DNA from: Wocania_A spongiicola
Lineage (GTDB): Bacteria > Bacteroidota > Bacteroidia > Flavobacteriales > Flavobacteriaceae
DNA length: 64,000 nucleotides
Direction: 5' to 3'
NCBI RefSeq assembly: GCF_023502325.1
Contig: NZ_JAMFLZ010000008.1
Span: 1-64,000 of the forward strand
Under the pieces are notes generated by a model. That model searched no databases, was not told where the DNA came from, and saw only the letters and a program-made list of their open reading frames with translations. The position numbers and the translations under genes are program-made. Shown here piece after piece: positions 27,076 to 36,313 of the stretch (position 1 is the first letter of the stretch; the number at the start of each line of letters is the position of its first letter).

Positions 27076-27155
27076 ACTTTTGGTTTGATTTAATGTGTTA
27101 GACATTAATCGCATTTAATAAATCGGAGAATGTTGCTGCATTTTCCGGTTTTTTT
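27075..27155 (+). ncRNA. Candidate cis-antisense RNA over the locus-2 susC leader
   Basis: This repeats the locus-1 arrangement: TACTTTTG (27075-27082) overlaps the susC start codon on the opposite strand. Downstream is a 9-bp stem with one mismatch (CGGAGAATG 27124-27132 / CATTTTCCG 27139-27147) and seven T's (27149-27155). The predicted product is about 68 nt. A 14-bp direct repeat TTTTGGTTTGATTT flanks the hairpin (27078-27091 and 27185-27198). The promoter is weakly supported because no TTG -33 box is evident. Confidence 0.45.
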
Positions 27156-27230
27156 AATCTTTTTAAAAAGCGATTATTTTAATATTTTGGTTTGATTTGT
27201 TAGTTAGTTTTTCTTCATGTTTTATAGTTT

Positions 27231-28388
27231 TTATGGATTAATTATAATTTTATCTTGTTCAAATCTATATGTGAATTTTCCTGAATAACTTAAGCTTTCC
27301 ATTACTTGTGTAATATCTTCGATATCAAATTTTGCAGTAAAAAATCTATTTTCTAACGCCTTGTTATTATTTATAAACCTAACATTATATTGCCGTTCAA
27401 GTTTTTTTAATATACTTCCAAATTCTACTTCATAAAGGATAAGTCTGCCACTTATCCAAGCTAAATGGGTTTCTATGTTGGTTTCAGAAATTTGTATTGT
27501 TTTATCTATTTTATTCCATGCAGCTTTATACCCTGGTTTTAATAATTTTCCTTGTTTTGATTTATATGTATCACCTGTTTTACAAATGTTTACAGAACCT
27601 TCAACTAATACCGTATTAATGTTTTTATCTTCAGGGTACGACGATATATTAAACTTTGTACCTACTACTTGTACATCTATATCATTGGCATTAACGATAA
27701 AAGGATGAACAGAATCTTTTGCCACATTAAAGAACGCTTCTCCATTTAAAAATACTTGTCGGTTTTTCCCATTTATAAAATTAACTGGATATTTTAATGA
27801 TGACCCTGCATTTAAGTTAACCGTAGTCCCATCAGACAATTGCACTTCAAACCTTTTACCATAAGGAACTGTTAGTGTATTATAAATTAATAAGTCACTT
27901 TTAACTTTATTACTATATGTCAATTGCATACCAGATTGAAGACCAATAAGATTACCATTTGCACCAACAACTTTGGTAGATTCATTTAAATTAATAACTT
28001 TAATTTTACCATCATTTAATTTAAGTGTTATACTTTCCTTTGGAATAATAAGTTTGTTTTTATTTTGAAAAAAAACTTGTATTCCTCCATAGCCAATTGA
28101 TAAAAATATAAGTGCCACGGCAGCATATTTAAAAAAACTTCTTTTCCTTTTTGCAAAACGATAAGTAGTTTTATCTTTATTAATAATACTCAATAAATGC
28201 GCTTTGATTTGAGCAGAATTGTATTCCTTCATATTATAGTTAATAGCATAATTGGCTTTTACATAATCACTAAAGAGCTTAGTGTTTTTAGGGTTGTCAA
28301 GCCATGATGCGAGTTTATCTAACTCACTCAATGTAGCTTGATTGGTAAGATACTTTACTATTATATTTTCAGTCTCTTGGGGAATCAT
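27231..28388 (-). CDS. FecR family anti-sigma factor (locus 2)
   Basis: A 385-residue inner-membrane regulator. It has a cytoplasmic anti-sigma region (1-80, 'ELDKLASWLDNPKN'), one membrane span (about 86-106, 'YAAVALIFLSIGYGGIQVFF'), a periplasmic FecR domain ('LSDGTTVNLNAGSSLKYP', 'VFLNGEAFFNVAKD'), and a C-terminal DUF4974-type domain ('LYEVEFGSILKKLERQY'). It closely parallels the locus-1 FecR. It is expected to restrain the ECF sigma factor encoded divergently, whose ATG is 95 bp away, and to release it when the STN domain of SusC signals. Confidence 0.92.
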   Translation of the reverse strand: MIPQETENIIVKYLTNQATLSELDKLASWLDNPKNTKLFSDYVKANYAINYNMKEYNSAQIKAHLLSIINKDKTTYRFAKRKRSFFKYAAVALIFLSIGYGGIQVFFQNKNKLIIPKESITLKLNDGKIKVINLNESTKVVGANGNLIGLQSGMQLTYSNKVKSDLLIYNTLTVPYGKRFEVQLSDGTTVNLNAGSSLKYPVNFINGKNRQVFLNGEAFFNVAKDSVHPFIVNANDIDVQVVGTKFNISSYPEDKNINTVLVEGSVNICKTGDTYKSKQGKLLKPGYKAAWNKIDKTIQISETNIETHLAWISGRLILYEVEFGSILKKLERQYNVRFINNNKALENRFFTAKFDIEDITQVMESLSYSGKFTYRFEQDKIIINP

Positions 28389-28483
28389 TTTAATAATATA
28401 ACTTTATATTATAACGAAGCAATTTTCTATAACCCTAACTTTTTCTCAACATTTTTATTAATTTGCAAAAGAAATTATATGAA

Positions 28484-29080
28484 ATGTTAGATTTTTCAAC
28501 AGATAATACAGCCCTAATTAAAGAATTAAAAAGCGGTAATACAGATGCTTACACTTTTTTAGTAGAGCAATACAACCAGAAATTATGTGTTTATGCTTTT
28601 AGTTTATCACACGATCATAACCTTGCTGAGGATATTGTACAAAATGTTTTTATTCGCGTTTGGCAGCAACGCAATAAGTTTAAAAACGATTTTGTTATAC
28701 AAAGCTTCCTTTATAAATTAGTATATAATGAATTTATTGATCAATACCGTAAGATGAAATCAACTATGGCAATTGAAAAAAAATATATTGATGCTTTAGA
28801 TTTTATTTTAGAAGAAGACGATAAAACTGGTATCGAAAAATTAATAACTCTAGTAAAAAAAGAAATAGAAAATTTGCCACCCAAATGTAAACGGACTTTC
28901 TTATTAAGTAAACAAGAGGGGTTAACCAATATTGAAATTGCAGAATACCTTAATGTATCTATTAAAACTGTTGAAGCTCAAATAACCAAAGCGTTTTCAA
29001 TTATACGTAAAAAAGTGGGTAATAAAACCAATGGTATTTTGTTTTTACTTTTTGGAAAACGCAAAATAGTTACTATTTAG
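28484..29080 (+). CDS. ECF RNA polymerase sigma factor (locus 2)
   Basis: A sigma-70 ECF factor of 198 residues from the ATG at 28484. The frame also opens at a TTG (28463), but the ATG is preferred, and TTAATTTG (28458-28465) just upstream is one base off the TAnnTTTG -7 element. Region 2: 'LVEQYNQKLCVYAF' and 'NLAEDIVQNVFIRVW'. Region 4: 'LPPKCKRTFLLSKQEG' and the HTH 'IAEYLNVSIKTVEAQI'. It should activate the locus-2 operon. Unlike locus 1, where sigma and fecR are co-directional, here they are divergent. It converges with the amylase operon, whose last stop is 20 bp away. Confidence 0.92.
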   Translation: MLDFSTDNTALIKELKSGNTDAYTFLVEQYNQKLCVYAFSLSHDHNLAEDIVQNVFIRVWQQRNKFKNDFVIQSFLYKLVYNEFIDQYRKMKSTMAIEKKYIDALDFILEEDDKTGIEKLITLVKKEIENLPPKCKRTFLLSKQEGLTNIEIAEYLNVSIKTVEAQITKAFSIIRKKVGNKTNGILFLLFGKRKIVTI

Positions 29081-29100
29081 CAAATATATTAGTCACTAAT

Positions 29101-30762
29101 TTATTGTTTTTCCAACAGTACTAACTCATATTCTGTATTAAAAACCACTTTGCCTTTTTTTACAATAACCGTTTTACCACTATAAGCATCATTTAAAATT
29201 TCATCATCTTTAAATACTTTAGAAACATCTAATACTTTTTCTCCTTTTGGTAAATCTAAACCTATCACCACCAAATCATTATAATTGGCTTTTGAAAAAC
29301 GTCTGCTAAATAGATAAGGTTCTTTTGAAATCATTTGGTGAACTCCCGCTCCTATAGCAGGATGATTTGCTCTAAACTGTCCTAACTTTTGCCAATGCTT
29401 AAAAATGTTTTTGGTTTGTGTATCATTAGTAATAGCATTCCAGTTCATAAAAGAACGTAATGTAGCATCACCTTCTGTACCTTCTATAATTAATGATCGT
29501 GCAGATTCATCGCCATAATATATTTGAGAAGTTCCTAGAGCAAGCAATAGTTTTGTTGCTGTTTCGAAGGGCTTTTCGCGAGCAGCATCAAAAGGTTGTC
29601 CATCATCATGCGATGATAAATAATTTAAAGTTCCATAACCTTTTAAATCATTACCAAGGTATTTTGAATAATTGGCAAATAACGTTTCATAATCTTGCTG
29701 TGCCGCATTCCATTTGAATTGAAAATTTATAAGGCTTTGAAAAGCGTTATCAAAATAATTTACTTTTTTATCTCCAAAATCGAAGTATTTTCCTGTGTTT
29801 ATGCCATAATTATAAACTTCTCCTACTAAATAGAATTTATTGTCGTCTAAAACTTTATCTGGGTTATTTTTTTTGTATGCTGCAAAAGCATAATCGCATT
29901 CAGCTTTAAATTCTTGCCATACATATTCTTCGGTGTGCTTTACGGTATCTACTCGGTAGCCATCAATACCAAACTCAGTGATATAATCTGTTAACCATTT
30001 GATGATATAAAAACGAGGAGCTTTAGGGTAACCTGTTCTTTTAAAAAATGCATCAAGTTCCCTTACTTCTTGTTCATACCTTCCTTCTTCTTTCCATTTT
30101 TCGACTAATTGTATTGGTAATTCTACATCCTCATTACTTTCGGTTTTTATATCTGGAAGGTTTTTTACTAAGGTGCAGGTTATTGTATTTTCGTAATTGT
30201 TGTATTCACATTTTGGATCCGTGCGCACCCAATCACTCGGCCATACTGGGTCCTTTTCTGTTACTGGTCCTGTATGATTTATAACGGCATCTAATAAAAT
30301 TCTTATGTTATTTTTATGTGCTACTTGTATTAATTTTTTCAAATCTGCTTTAGTACCAAAATTAGGGTCAATAGCGGTCCAATCTCTAGTCCAATAGCCA
30401 TGAAAACCATAAGTAACACCTGTACCTTCATCTGTTCCTCCATGAATTTGCTCTACAATAGGCGTCATCCAAATAGCATTAATTCCTAAATTAGTGAAAT
30501 ATCCTTCTTCAATTTTTTGAATAATCCCTTTTAAATCACCCCCTTCAAAACCACGGAGCTTACCTGTTTCAAGGCTTCTATTAAAATTAATATCGTTTGA
30601 AACATCTCCATTGTTAAAACGATCAGTCAACAAAAAATAAACGTTAGCGGCCTCCCAAACAAATGGTGTTTTAGTTTCTTCTACATTTAACTTTTGATTG
30701 TTTTTTTTTCCGCAACCAATAAATATTAAACCTAATAAAATTCCAATTACTAATTGCCTCAT
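29101..30762 (-). CDS. GH13 alpha-amylase, lipoprotein
   Basis: A 553-residue glycoside hydrolase with a lipoprotein signal (C17, 'IFIGCGKK'). The four GH13 regions are present: 'LLDAVINH'; 'GYRVDTVKH' with nucleophile D272; 'LVGEVYN' with acid/base E315; and 'SSHDDG' with D386. It hydrolyses alpha-1,4-glucans or maltodextrins in the periplasm or at the outer membrane. It is the last gene of the minus-strand alpha-glucan operon, one base after the preceding GH13 gene. No separate terminator is seen in the 20 bp before the convergent sigma gene. Confidence 0.93.
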   Translation of the reverse strand: MRQLVIGILLGLIFIGCGKKNNQKLNVEETKTPFVWEAANVYFLLTDRFNNGDVSNDINFNRSLETGKLRGFEGGDLKGIIQKIEEGYFTNLGINAIWMTPIVEQIHGGTDEGTGVTYGFHGYWTRDWTAIDPNFGTKADLKKLIQVAHKNNIRILLDAVINHTGPVTEKDPVWPSDWVRTDPKCEYNNYENTITCTLVKNLPDIKTESNEDVELPIQLVEKWKEEGRYEQEVRELDAFFKRTGYPKAPRFYIIKWLTDYITEFGIDGYRVDTVKHTEEYVWQEFKAECDYAFAAYKKNNPDKVLDDNKFYLVGEVYNYGINTGKYFDFGDKKVNYFDNAFQSLINFQFKWNAAQQDYETLFANYSKYLGNDLKGYGTLNYLSSHDDGQPFDAAREKPFETATKLLLALGTSQIYYGDESARSLIIEGTEGDATLRSFMNWNAITNDTQTKNIFKHWQKLGQFRANHPAIGAGVHQMISKEPYLFSRRFSKANYNDLVVIGLDLPKGEKVLDVSKVFKDDEILNDAYSGKTVIVKKGKVVFNTEYELVLLEKQ

Positions 30763-30763
30763 G

Positions 30764-32644
30764 CTATTGCAGTTTTAAGATGAATGATTCTAAAGAATTT
30801 ATTTTAACACTAATTTCTCCAACACCATTTTCAATAATCAAATCTGTTGAAAATTGCTTGTATAATTGATCTTCAACTTTATACTTGCTTTTATCCAAAT
30901 TCCATGTATCAATAATGTTTTTTGGAATTTTTAAATTGAATTCATAGTCATTATCAGAATCAAAATTTGAAATAATGACAAGTTTTTCCATATCACTCCA
31001 ACGTACAAAAGATAATACTTTATCATTATAACCTTCGGTGTGCTTTCGATTATATAAATGAATATCTTGATACGCACCTGTAAGTGCAGAGCTATTAATT
31101 GTAAAATTTAATAATCGTTTATAAAAATCACGTAACATTTTCTCTTCATCACTTAATTGTCCGCCATCAAATTGCTTATTATTTACCCAGCGCTGGTGTG
31201 CTGGAACACCCACATAATCAAAAATTGAAGTACGTGTAGGGTCTCCAAAGCCTGTTTCCTCCGAACCATCTTCTCCAACTTCTTGTGCAAAATACATCAT
31301 AGTTGGCGATGTACTTATTGTAGCAGAAACTACCATAGCTGGCTTTCCTTTTTTTGCATCGCCTGCAAAACCTGAACTTGCTATACGTTGCTCATCATGG
31401 TTTTCTAAGAAGTGAAGCATTTGATGCTCAATATCTTTTAAATCTTCTTGAATTGGAGGTATATTATCAGTTTTTCCATATCCTTGCATTATATGCTTAA
31501 TGGTATCATATAATTGAACTTTATCATATAAATAATCCATTTTTCCTTTTTTAATATAATCTCTATACAACCTAGGATTATAAACTTCGGCTAATAAAAA
31601 AGCTTCAGGGTTTTTCATTTTAATTGACGAATTCATATAACTCCAAAACTCAACAGGAACCATTTCTGCCATATCATAACGGAATCCATCTACTCCTATT
31701 TCAATCCAATACAATGCGATATCTTTAAATTTTTCCCACGAACTTGGAACTGTCTTATCTTTCCAAAATTCAAAGTGCTTTTTATAACTTTCATTTTCAA
31801 ACCCATTTGGAAGTGTATCGAAATCTTTTCTCCCATCTGGACTAATGCCATAATTAATTTTTACAGTTTCGTACCAATCTCCCATATTTGGTTGAGATAA
31901 TCGAGACCCATTACCCGTCCATTTAGCAGGGAACTCTTCAAAATTTCCATCTGCTAAAGGGTGATTTTCTTTACCTAAAGGCGAATAATCGTGTTCCCAT
32001 ATAGGCACTTTAAAAGCTTCTTTCGGATTATAATAAAAATTATTATTGACATGATAAACAACTGATTTATCGTCGGTAGCACCAAAATCCTTAACTCCTT
32101 TTGGGTTGGTTAACCCTTGATAATTTCTAGCAATATGATTGGGAACAATATCAATGATAACTTTTAATCCAGTCTCATGAGAACGCTCAATAAGTGCTTT
32201 AAATTCTTCTAATCTGTTTTCTGGATTTTTGGCTAAATCTGGATTGACATTATAATAATCCTTAACAGCATAGGGTGAACCTGCTCTACCTTTTACAACA
32301 TCTGGATCATCATTAGAGATTCCATATTTTGTGTAATCTGTAATTACATCGTGGTGCGGCACACCTGTATACCAAATGTGCGTTACACCTAATTCTTTAA
32401 TTTCTTTTAAAGCTTTTGATGTAAAATCATTAAACTTTCCAACTCCATTTTCTTCAATTGTTCCCCACGCTTTATTTGTTGTATTTGTGTTTCCAAACAA
32501 GCGCGTAAACACCTGATAAACAACTTTTTTACTCTTTAACTCTTTTTTATTTGATATTGATTCAGGAGTCGAATTTGCTTCCTTTTTACATCCAAAGGAT
32601 ATCAAAAAAATAAGAATTATTATGTATATATATTGCTTATTCAT
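30764..32644 (-). CDS. GH13 alpha-amylase family lipoprotein
   Basis: A 626-residue enzyme with a lipoprotein signal (C19, 'ISFGCKKE'). GH13 regions: 'IIDIVPNH'; 'GFRYDMAEM' (nucleophile D324); 'LLAEVYN' (E353); 'LENHDEQR' (D417). The chain carries long insertions between regions I and II ('WEHDYSPLGKENHPLADGN') and ends in a beta-sandwich C domain. It probably degrades maltodextrins in the envelope. It lies between GH31 (7 bp) and the second GH13 (1 bp), a tight operon. The pair differ enough in sequence to suggest different chain-length or linkage preference. Confidence 0.92.
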   Translation of the reverse strand: MNKQYIYIIILIFLISFGCKKEANSTPESISNKKELKSKKVVYQVFTRLFGNTNTTNKAWGTIEENGVGKFNDFTSKALKEIKELGVTHIWYTGVPHHDVITDYTKYGISNDDPDVVKGRAGSPYAVKDYYNVNPDLAKNPENRLEEFKALIERSHETGLKVIIDIVPNHIARNYQGLTNPKGVKDFGATDDKSVVYHVNNNFYYNPKEAFKVPIWEHDYSPLGKENHPLADGNFEEFPAKWTGNGSRLSQPNMGDWYETVKINYGISPDGRKDFDTLPNGFENESYKKHFEFWKDKTVPSSWEKFKDIALYWIEIGVDGFRYDMAEMVPVEFWSYMNSSIKMKNPEAFLLAEVYNPRLYRDYIKKGKMDYLYDKVQLYDTIKHIMQGYGKTDNIPPIQEDLKDIEHQMLHFLENHDEQRIASSGFAGDAKKGKPAMVVSATISTSPTMMYFAQEVGEDGSEETGFGDPTRTSIFDYVGVPAHQRWVNNKQFDGGQLSDEEKMLRDFYKRLLNFTINSSALTGAYQDIHLYNRKHTEGYNDKVLSFVRWSDMEKLVIISNFDSDNDYEFNLKIPKNIIDTWNLDKSKYKVEDQLYKQFSTDLIIENGVGEISVKINSLESFILKLQ

Positions 32645-32651
32645 AAAGCTA

Positions 32652-35087
32652 TTATTTAAATTTAATTTTGATCTTCTTATATTTTGAAGTATTCCAAACT
32701 AATGGAATGGTTAAGCTATTATTTTTGGCATTCCATGTACATTTTACCCTTTTGCCATCAATTTTTATTCGCTTTGGTTCATTTTTGATATTATGAATAA
32801 TCAAATCTATTTGCTTAGATTTTGATTCAGAATCAGAACCAATTTCTGCTTCGAAATCAATCTCTAACCAGCGTCTCTTAATTTTTGCTTCAAACTCTAA
32901 AACTTCATACTGCCCCGTTTCATAAGCATTAGCTGTTTCTCCATCATCATTATAAAATTTTCGCTCGCTAGCTTTAACAGAATTATGATGATAATAATGT
33001 ATCTCTAATGCATTCGCATCATAACCTTCTGTACTTTGCATAGGTTTTGCTATGGGAATAAAAGCTCCCGCTCGAATGTAGGTTGGAATTGAATTTTCTT
33101 TTAACCCTATAGTTTTTGTTTGTCCGCCATCAATAGTTTCATCAGTATAGAAATCAAACCAAATATTATTCTTAGCAAAATATACATCTTGATTTTTTAT
33201 ACCAGCTTTTAAAACAGGTGACACCAAAATATCATGTCCCCATAAATAGCTTTTTGAGTAATTAAATAGCTTTTCATTATTTGGCTCTTCAAAAAATAAA
33301 GGTCGCATTAGAGGATTTCCAAACTGATTATTCTCGTAAACTAATTGATAGTTATAAGGCAGCAACTTATAACGTAGTTCTATAGCTTTTTTTGCTAAAG
33401 CTTTAGCTTTTTCACTTCTAAAAACAGGTTCGCTTGGTACATCTTCTTGAGCGTGAGGTCTAAAAATGGGTTGAAAAACACCGTATTGCAACCACCTAAC
33501 ATATAACTCATCGTCTAAATTTGCACCGGCAAATCCTCCTAAATCAGAGTGCATATATGCTAGACCTTGCATCCCCATTTGTATTGCAATTTCTGGTTGA
33601 CTTTGTAAACCGCCCCAAGTTCTATTTACATCACCTGACCAAGGAATAAGACCATAGCGTTGCGAGCCTGAATATCCTGCTCGCATTAAAATAAATGGTC
33701 GTGTGTTAGGAAAATCTCTTTTATAACCCTCATGTATTAATCGTGCCCAATCGTGACCGTAAATGTTATGAACTTCATCGGCAGTTCCTTTGGCATGAAT
33801 CAAATCTGAAGGGTGTACTTCTGGCTCACCCAAATCTCCCCAAACACCAGCAACTCCTTTATTTGCTAAATCTTTGTATATATTCCAAAACCATTGTTCT
33901 GCTTTTGGTTTATAAATATCGATTAAACCAGTATTCCCAAAATAGAAATCATATTTATAAGGGTTTCCCAGAGAGTCTTTTGCTAAAACGTCCTCTTTTA
34001 CAGCATCTTCCCATCGCTTTGAAGTAGTTAAAATAAATGGCTCTGTAATGGTTATCGTTTTAACGCCTTTATTTTTTAAACGTGATACCATGCCTTCAAA
34101 ATCGGGAAACGAATCGCGAAAAACCTCTAAATTACCCATGGTTCCTGTCATTTCTTTACCAAACCAGTATAGGTCTAAAATAATGGCATCTACAGGTATA
34201 TTTTCTTTTTTAAACTCATTAATAGTTCCCTCAACTTCCTGCTGCGAGTGATATCCAAATCTACTTGAAAAATTACCTAAAGCCCAACGAGGAAGCATAG
34301 GTTGCTTACCTGTTAAATTTGTATAATTATCAATAATATCAAGCCAAGAATTACCAACAATAACTTGATAAGTTTTTCTACCTGAAATGGTTTCGTAAGT
34401 TAACGTATTATCTTTTTTACTATCTAAATCTAAAAATCCAATTGGTGCATTATCAAAATGTACCATGTATTTATTTGAAGACATAACAATAGGAAGTGTA
34501 AAATTCATTAATTCACTTCGTGTTTCGTAGCCATAATGTGCTTTATTATAAAGTTGTAATCGGTTACCACGACGATTCATCCCTAAAGCACGAGCTCCTC
34601 CACCGTATAAAACTTCATCTTCTTTTAAATTGAATTGAATGGTTTCTAAACTATCATTCTTTATGTAACCTCCTTTTTCAGAAATGATTGGTTCTCCTTT
34701 ATAAGAATAGGATATTTGAAAGGGTTCTTTTTGAATATTAACTTGGATTCCATCAGTTTTTATCAAAGCAAAACCATCTTTATCAACTAATGACTTAATT
34801 ATCTTATTTTGAGTTGTTATTAACTTATGTGCAGTAAATAAATATTCCTTTTCATTTGTGTATGTAACAATAGCATGAGATTTATAAGTATACTTCTCAC
34901 CTAGTGGAATAAATGATGTTTCTATAATTTGAGTATTAAAAAACTGAATAATATATCTTCCATCGCTTACTTCAATTTCAATAGTATTATCTTTTTCGGC
35001 AATACTTTTAAAAATGCGATTTGGGTTTTGCCCAAAAGACAAAGCTGTTAATAATAGAAAAAATAAGAATAACTTCAAATGCTTCAT
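32652..35087 (-). CDS. GH31 alpha-glucosidase
   Basis: The frame extends to 35204, overlapping the esterase gene. The ATG at 35087 is the likely start because it opens a clean signal peptide ('MKHLKLFLFFLLLTALSFGQ') 7 bp after the esterase stop. The 811-residue protein has the N-terminal GH31 sandwich, a TIM barrel with nucleophile D418 in 'WGDLGEPE' and acid/base D486 in 'WSGDVNRTW', the '-HSDLGGFAG-' substrate loop, and a DUF5110-type C terminus. It releases glucose from non-reducing ends of alpha-glucans in the periplasm, and could act on alpha-1,6 links. The signal lacks a lipobox, so it is probably soluble. Confidence 0.93.
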   Translation of the reverse strand: MKHLKLFLFFLLLTALSFGQNPNRIFKSIAEKDNTIEIEVSDGRYIIQFFNTQIIETSFIPLGEKYTYKSHAIVTYTNEKEYLFTAHKLITTQNKIIKSLVDKDGFALIKTDGIQVNIQKEPFQISYSYKGEPIISEKGGYIKNDSLETIQFNLKEDEVLYGGGARALGMNRRGNRLQLYNKAHYGYETRSELMNFTLPIVMSSNKYMVHFDNAPIGFLDLDSKKDNTLTYETISGRKTYQVIVGNSWLDIIDNYTNLTGKQPMLPRWALGNFSSRFGYHSQQEVEGTINEFKKENIPVDAIILDLYWFGKEMTGTMGNLEVFRDSFPDFEGMVSRLKNKGVKTITITEPFILTTSKRWEDAVKEDVLAKDSLGNPYKYDFYFGNTGLIDIYKPKAEQWFWNIYKDLANKGVAGVWGDLGEPEVHPSDLIHAKGTADEVHNIYGHDWARLIHEGYKRDFPNTRPFILMRAGYSGSQRYGLIPWSGDVNRTWGGLQSQPEIAIQMGMQGLAYMHSDLGGFAGANLDDELYVRWLQYGVFQPIFRPHAQEDVPSEPVFRSEKAKALAKKAIELRYKLLPYNYQLVYENNQFGNPLMRPLFFEEPNNEKLFNYSKSYLWGHDILVSPVLKAGIKNQDVYFAKNNIWFDFYTDETIDGGQTKTIGLKENSIPTYIRAGAFIPIAKPMQSTEGYDANALEIHYYHHNSVKASERKFYNDDGETANAYETGQYEVLEFEAKIKRRWLEIDFEAEIGSDSESKSKQIDLIIHNIKNEPKRIKIDGKRVKCTWNAKNNSLTIPLVWNTSKYKKIKIKFK

Positions 35088-35094
35088 TCTATGC

Positions 35095-36258
35095 TTATTG
35101 ATTAATAAACAACCAAGAAATTGCTTGTTTAAATTCGGTTTTCCAAAATGATTCGCTGTGAATTCCATTTGGCTCAATCTTTTTATGAATATTTGAAAAC
35201 CCATTTAATTCCATTAGTTCAACCATTCTATTCATATTATTAACCATCTCTTCTCCTTCTTGATCTCCTATCAAATAATAAAACTTAGTGTTATTAGGGT
35301 GCTCTTCTGTAAACTTAAAACCATTTTCAGCATACCAAAATGATGGAGAAAATACACCAGCTTGCCCAAATACATCTGGTCTTTTAACTGCAGCATAATG
35401 TGCAAATAAACCTCCTAAAGACGACCCCATAATACCTGTGTTATTATGATCTGGTTTGGTTCTGTATGTTTTATCAATTTCTGGTTTTAGGTTATTTACT
35501 AAAAAATCCAAATACAGCTTTCCTTCACCTTTACCATACTTCTCATGATCCCAAGCCGAATATTCATTTAAGCGTTTATTTCCCCCATGGTCTATAGCCA
35601 CAACAATAAGTTCAAAACCCATTTCATTATACATTGCATTTAATGTTTCGTCAACTTCCCACTCACCTGTATAAGAGGTTTTAACATCAAATACGTTTTG
35701 CCCATCTTGAAAATATAAAACTTGATAGTGTTTATTAGAGGTTTCATAATTAGGCGGCAAATAGACACTTACTTTCCGTTTTCGATTTAACTGTGGAATT
35801 TCAAAATCTTCGGCAAACACATGTACATTTTTAGACGCTGTCGATACTTGATTATTTTCAACTAAATTATACCAGTTTGCAATATTTACTTCAACTTTTT
35901 CGTCTTGTCCTGTAAAAGCATATGTTCGGTTTTCAATTGGATTTCCATTTTCTAAACACTCAACAGTTTCCCAATTTCCTTGTGTGAATTTAAAATTAAT
36001 AGTCTCTCGGTATTTAGGAATGGTAATGCTATAATTATTATTTTTCTTTTTTAATTTGAATTGTTCTCTGCCACCAGACCAACCTTCAAAATCTCCAGAA
36101 ATATAAATCTCTTTGTTATAATCATGATTATTTGGAAACTGGTTAATAACAAATGTAACTACCTCATTGCCTAGCAATTTATTATCATCTTGCTTCTTCT
36201 TATCTAAACAAGAAATTAATAGAATACCTAATATTAAGATAACTAAGTGCTTTTTCAT
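35095..36258 (-). CDS. Alpha/beta-hydrolase (esterase D/Fes-like) lipoprotein with CBM20/48-like domain
   Basis: A 387-residue lipoprotein (C17, 'LLISCLDKKK'). Residues about 30-130 form a starch-binding-like sandwich ('IYISGDFEGWSGG', 'FKFTQGNWETVE') as in CBM20/CBM48. The rest is a putative-esterase fold with G278-S-S280-L-G282 as nucleophile elbow, 'VVAIDHGG' upstream and 'IHSESFW' supplying the candidate catalytic histidine. It sits inside the amylolytic operon between neopullulanase and GH31. Such proteins may remove acyl groups from glucan or be inactive binders; the substrate is not shown by the sequence. Confidence 0.82.
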   Translation of the reverse strand: MKKHLVILILGILLISCLDKKKQDDNKLLGNEVVTFVINQFPNNHDYNKEIYISGDFEGWSGGREQFKLKKKNNNYSITIPKYRETINFKFTQGNWETVECLENGNPIENRTYAFTGQDEKVEVNIANWYNLVENNQVSTASKNVHVFAEDFEIPQLNRKRKVSVYLPPNYETSNKHYQVLYFQDGQNVFDVKTSYTGEWEVDETLNAMYNEMGFELIVVAIDHGGNKRLNEYSAWDHEKYGKGEGKLYLDFLVNNLKPEIDKTYRTKPDHNNTGIMGSSLGGLFAHYAAVKRPDVFGQAGVFSPSFWYAENGFKFTEEHPNNTKFYYLIGDQEGEEMVNNMNRMVELMELNGFSNIHKKIEPNGIHSESFWKTEFKQAISWLFINQ

Positions 36259-36313
36259 TGTAGCGTTTATAATGATAGTTTTTGAGAAATCAGAGAATAA
36301 TTTTTAAATGAAG

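Noticed and set aside
35088..35204. Longer GH31 start overlapping the esterase gene
   Set aside because: The internal ATG at 35087 opens a clean signal peptide. The extension has no signal and overlaps the upstream coding region by about 110 bp.
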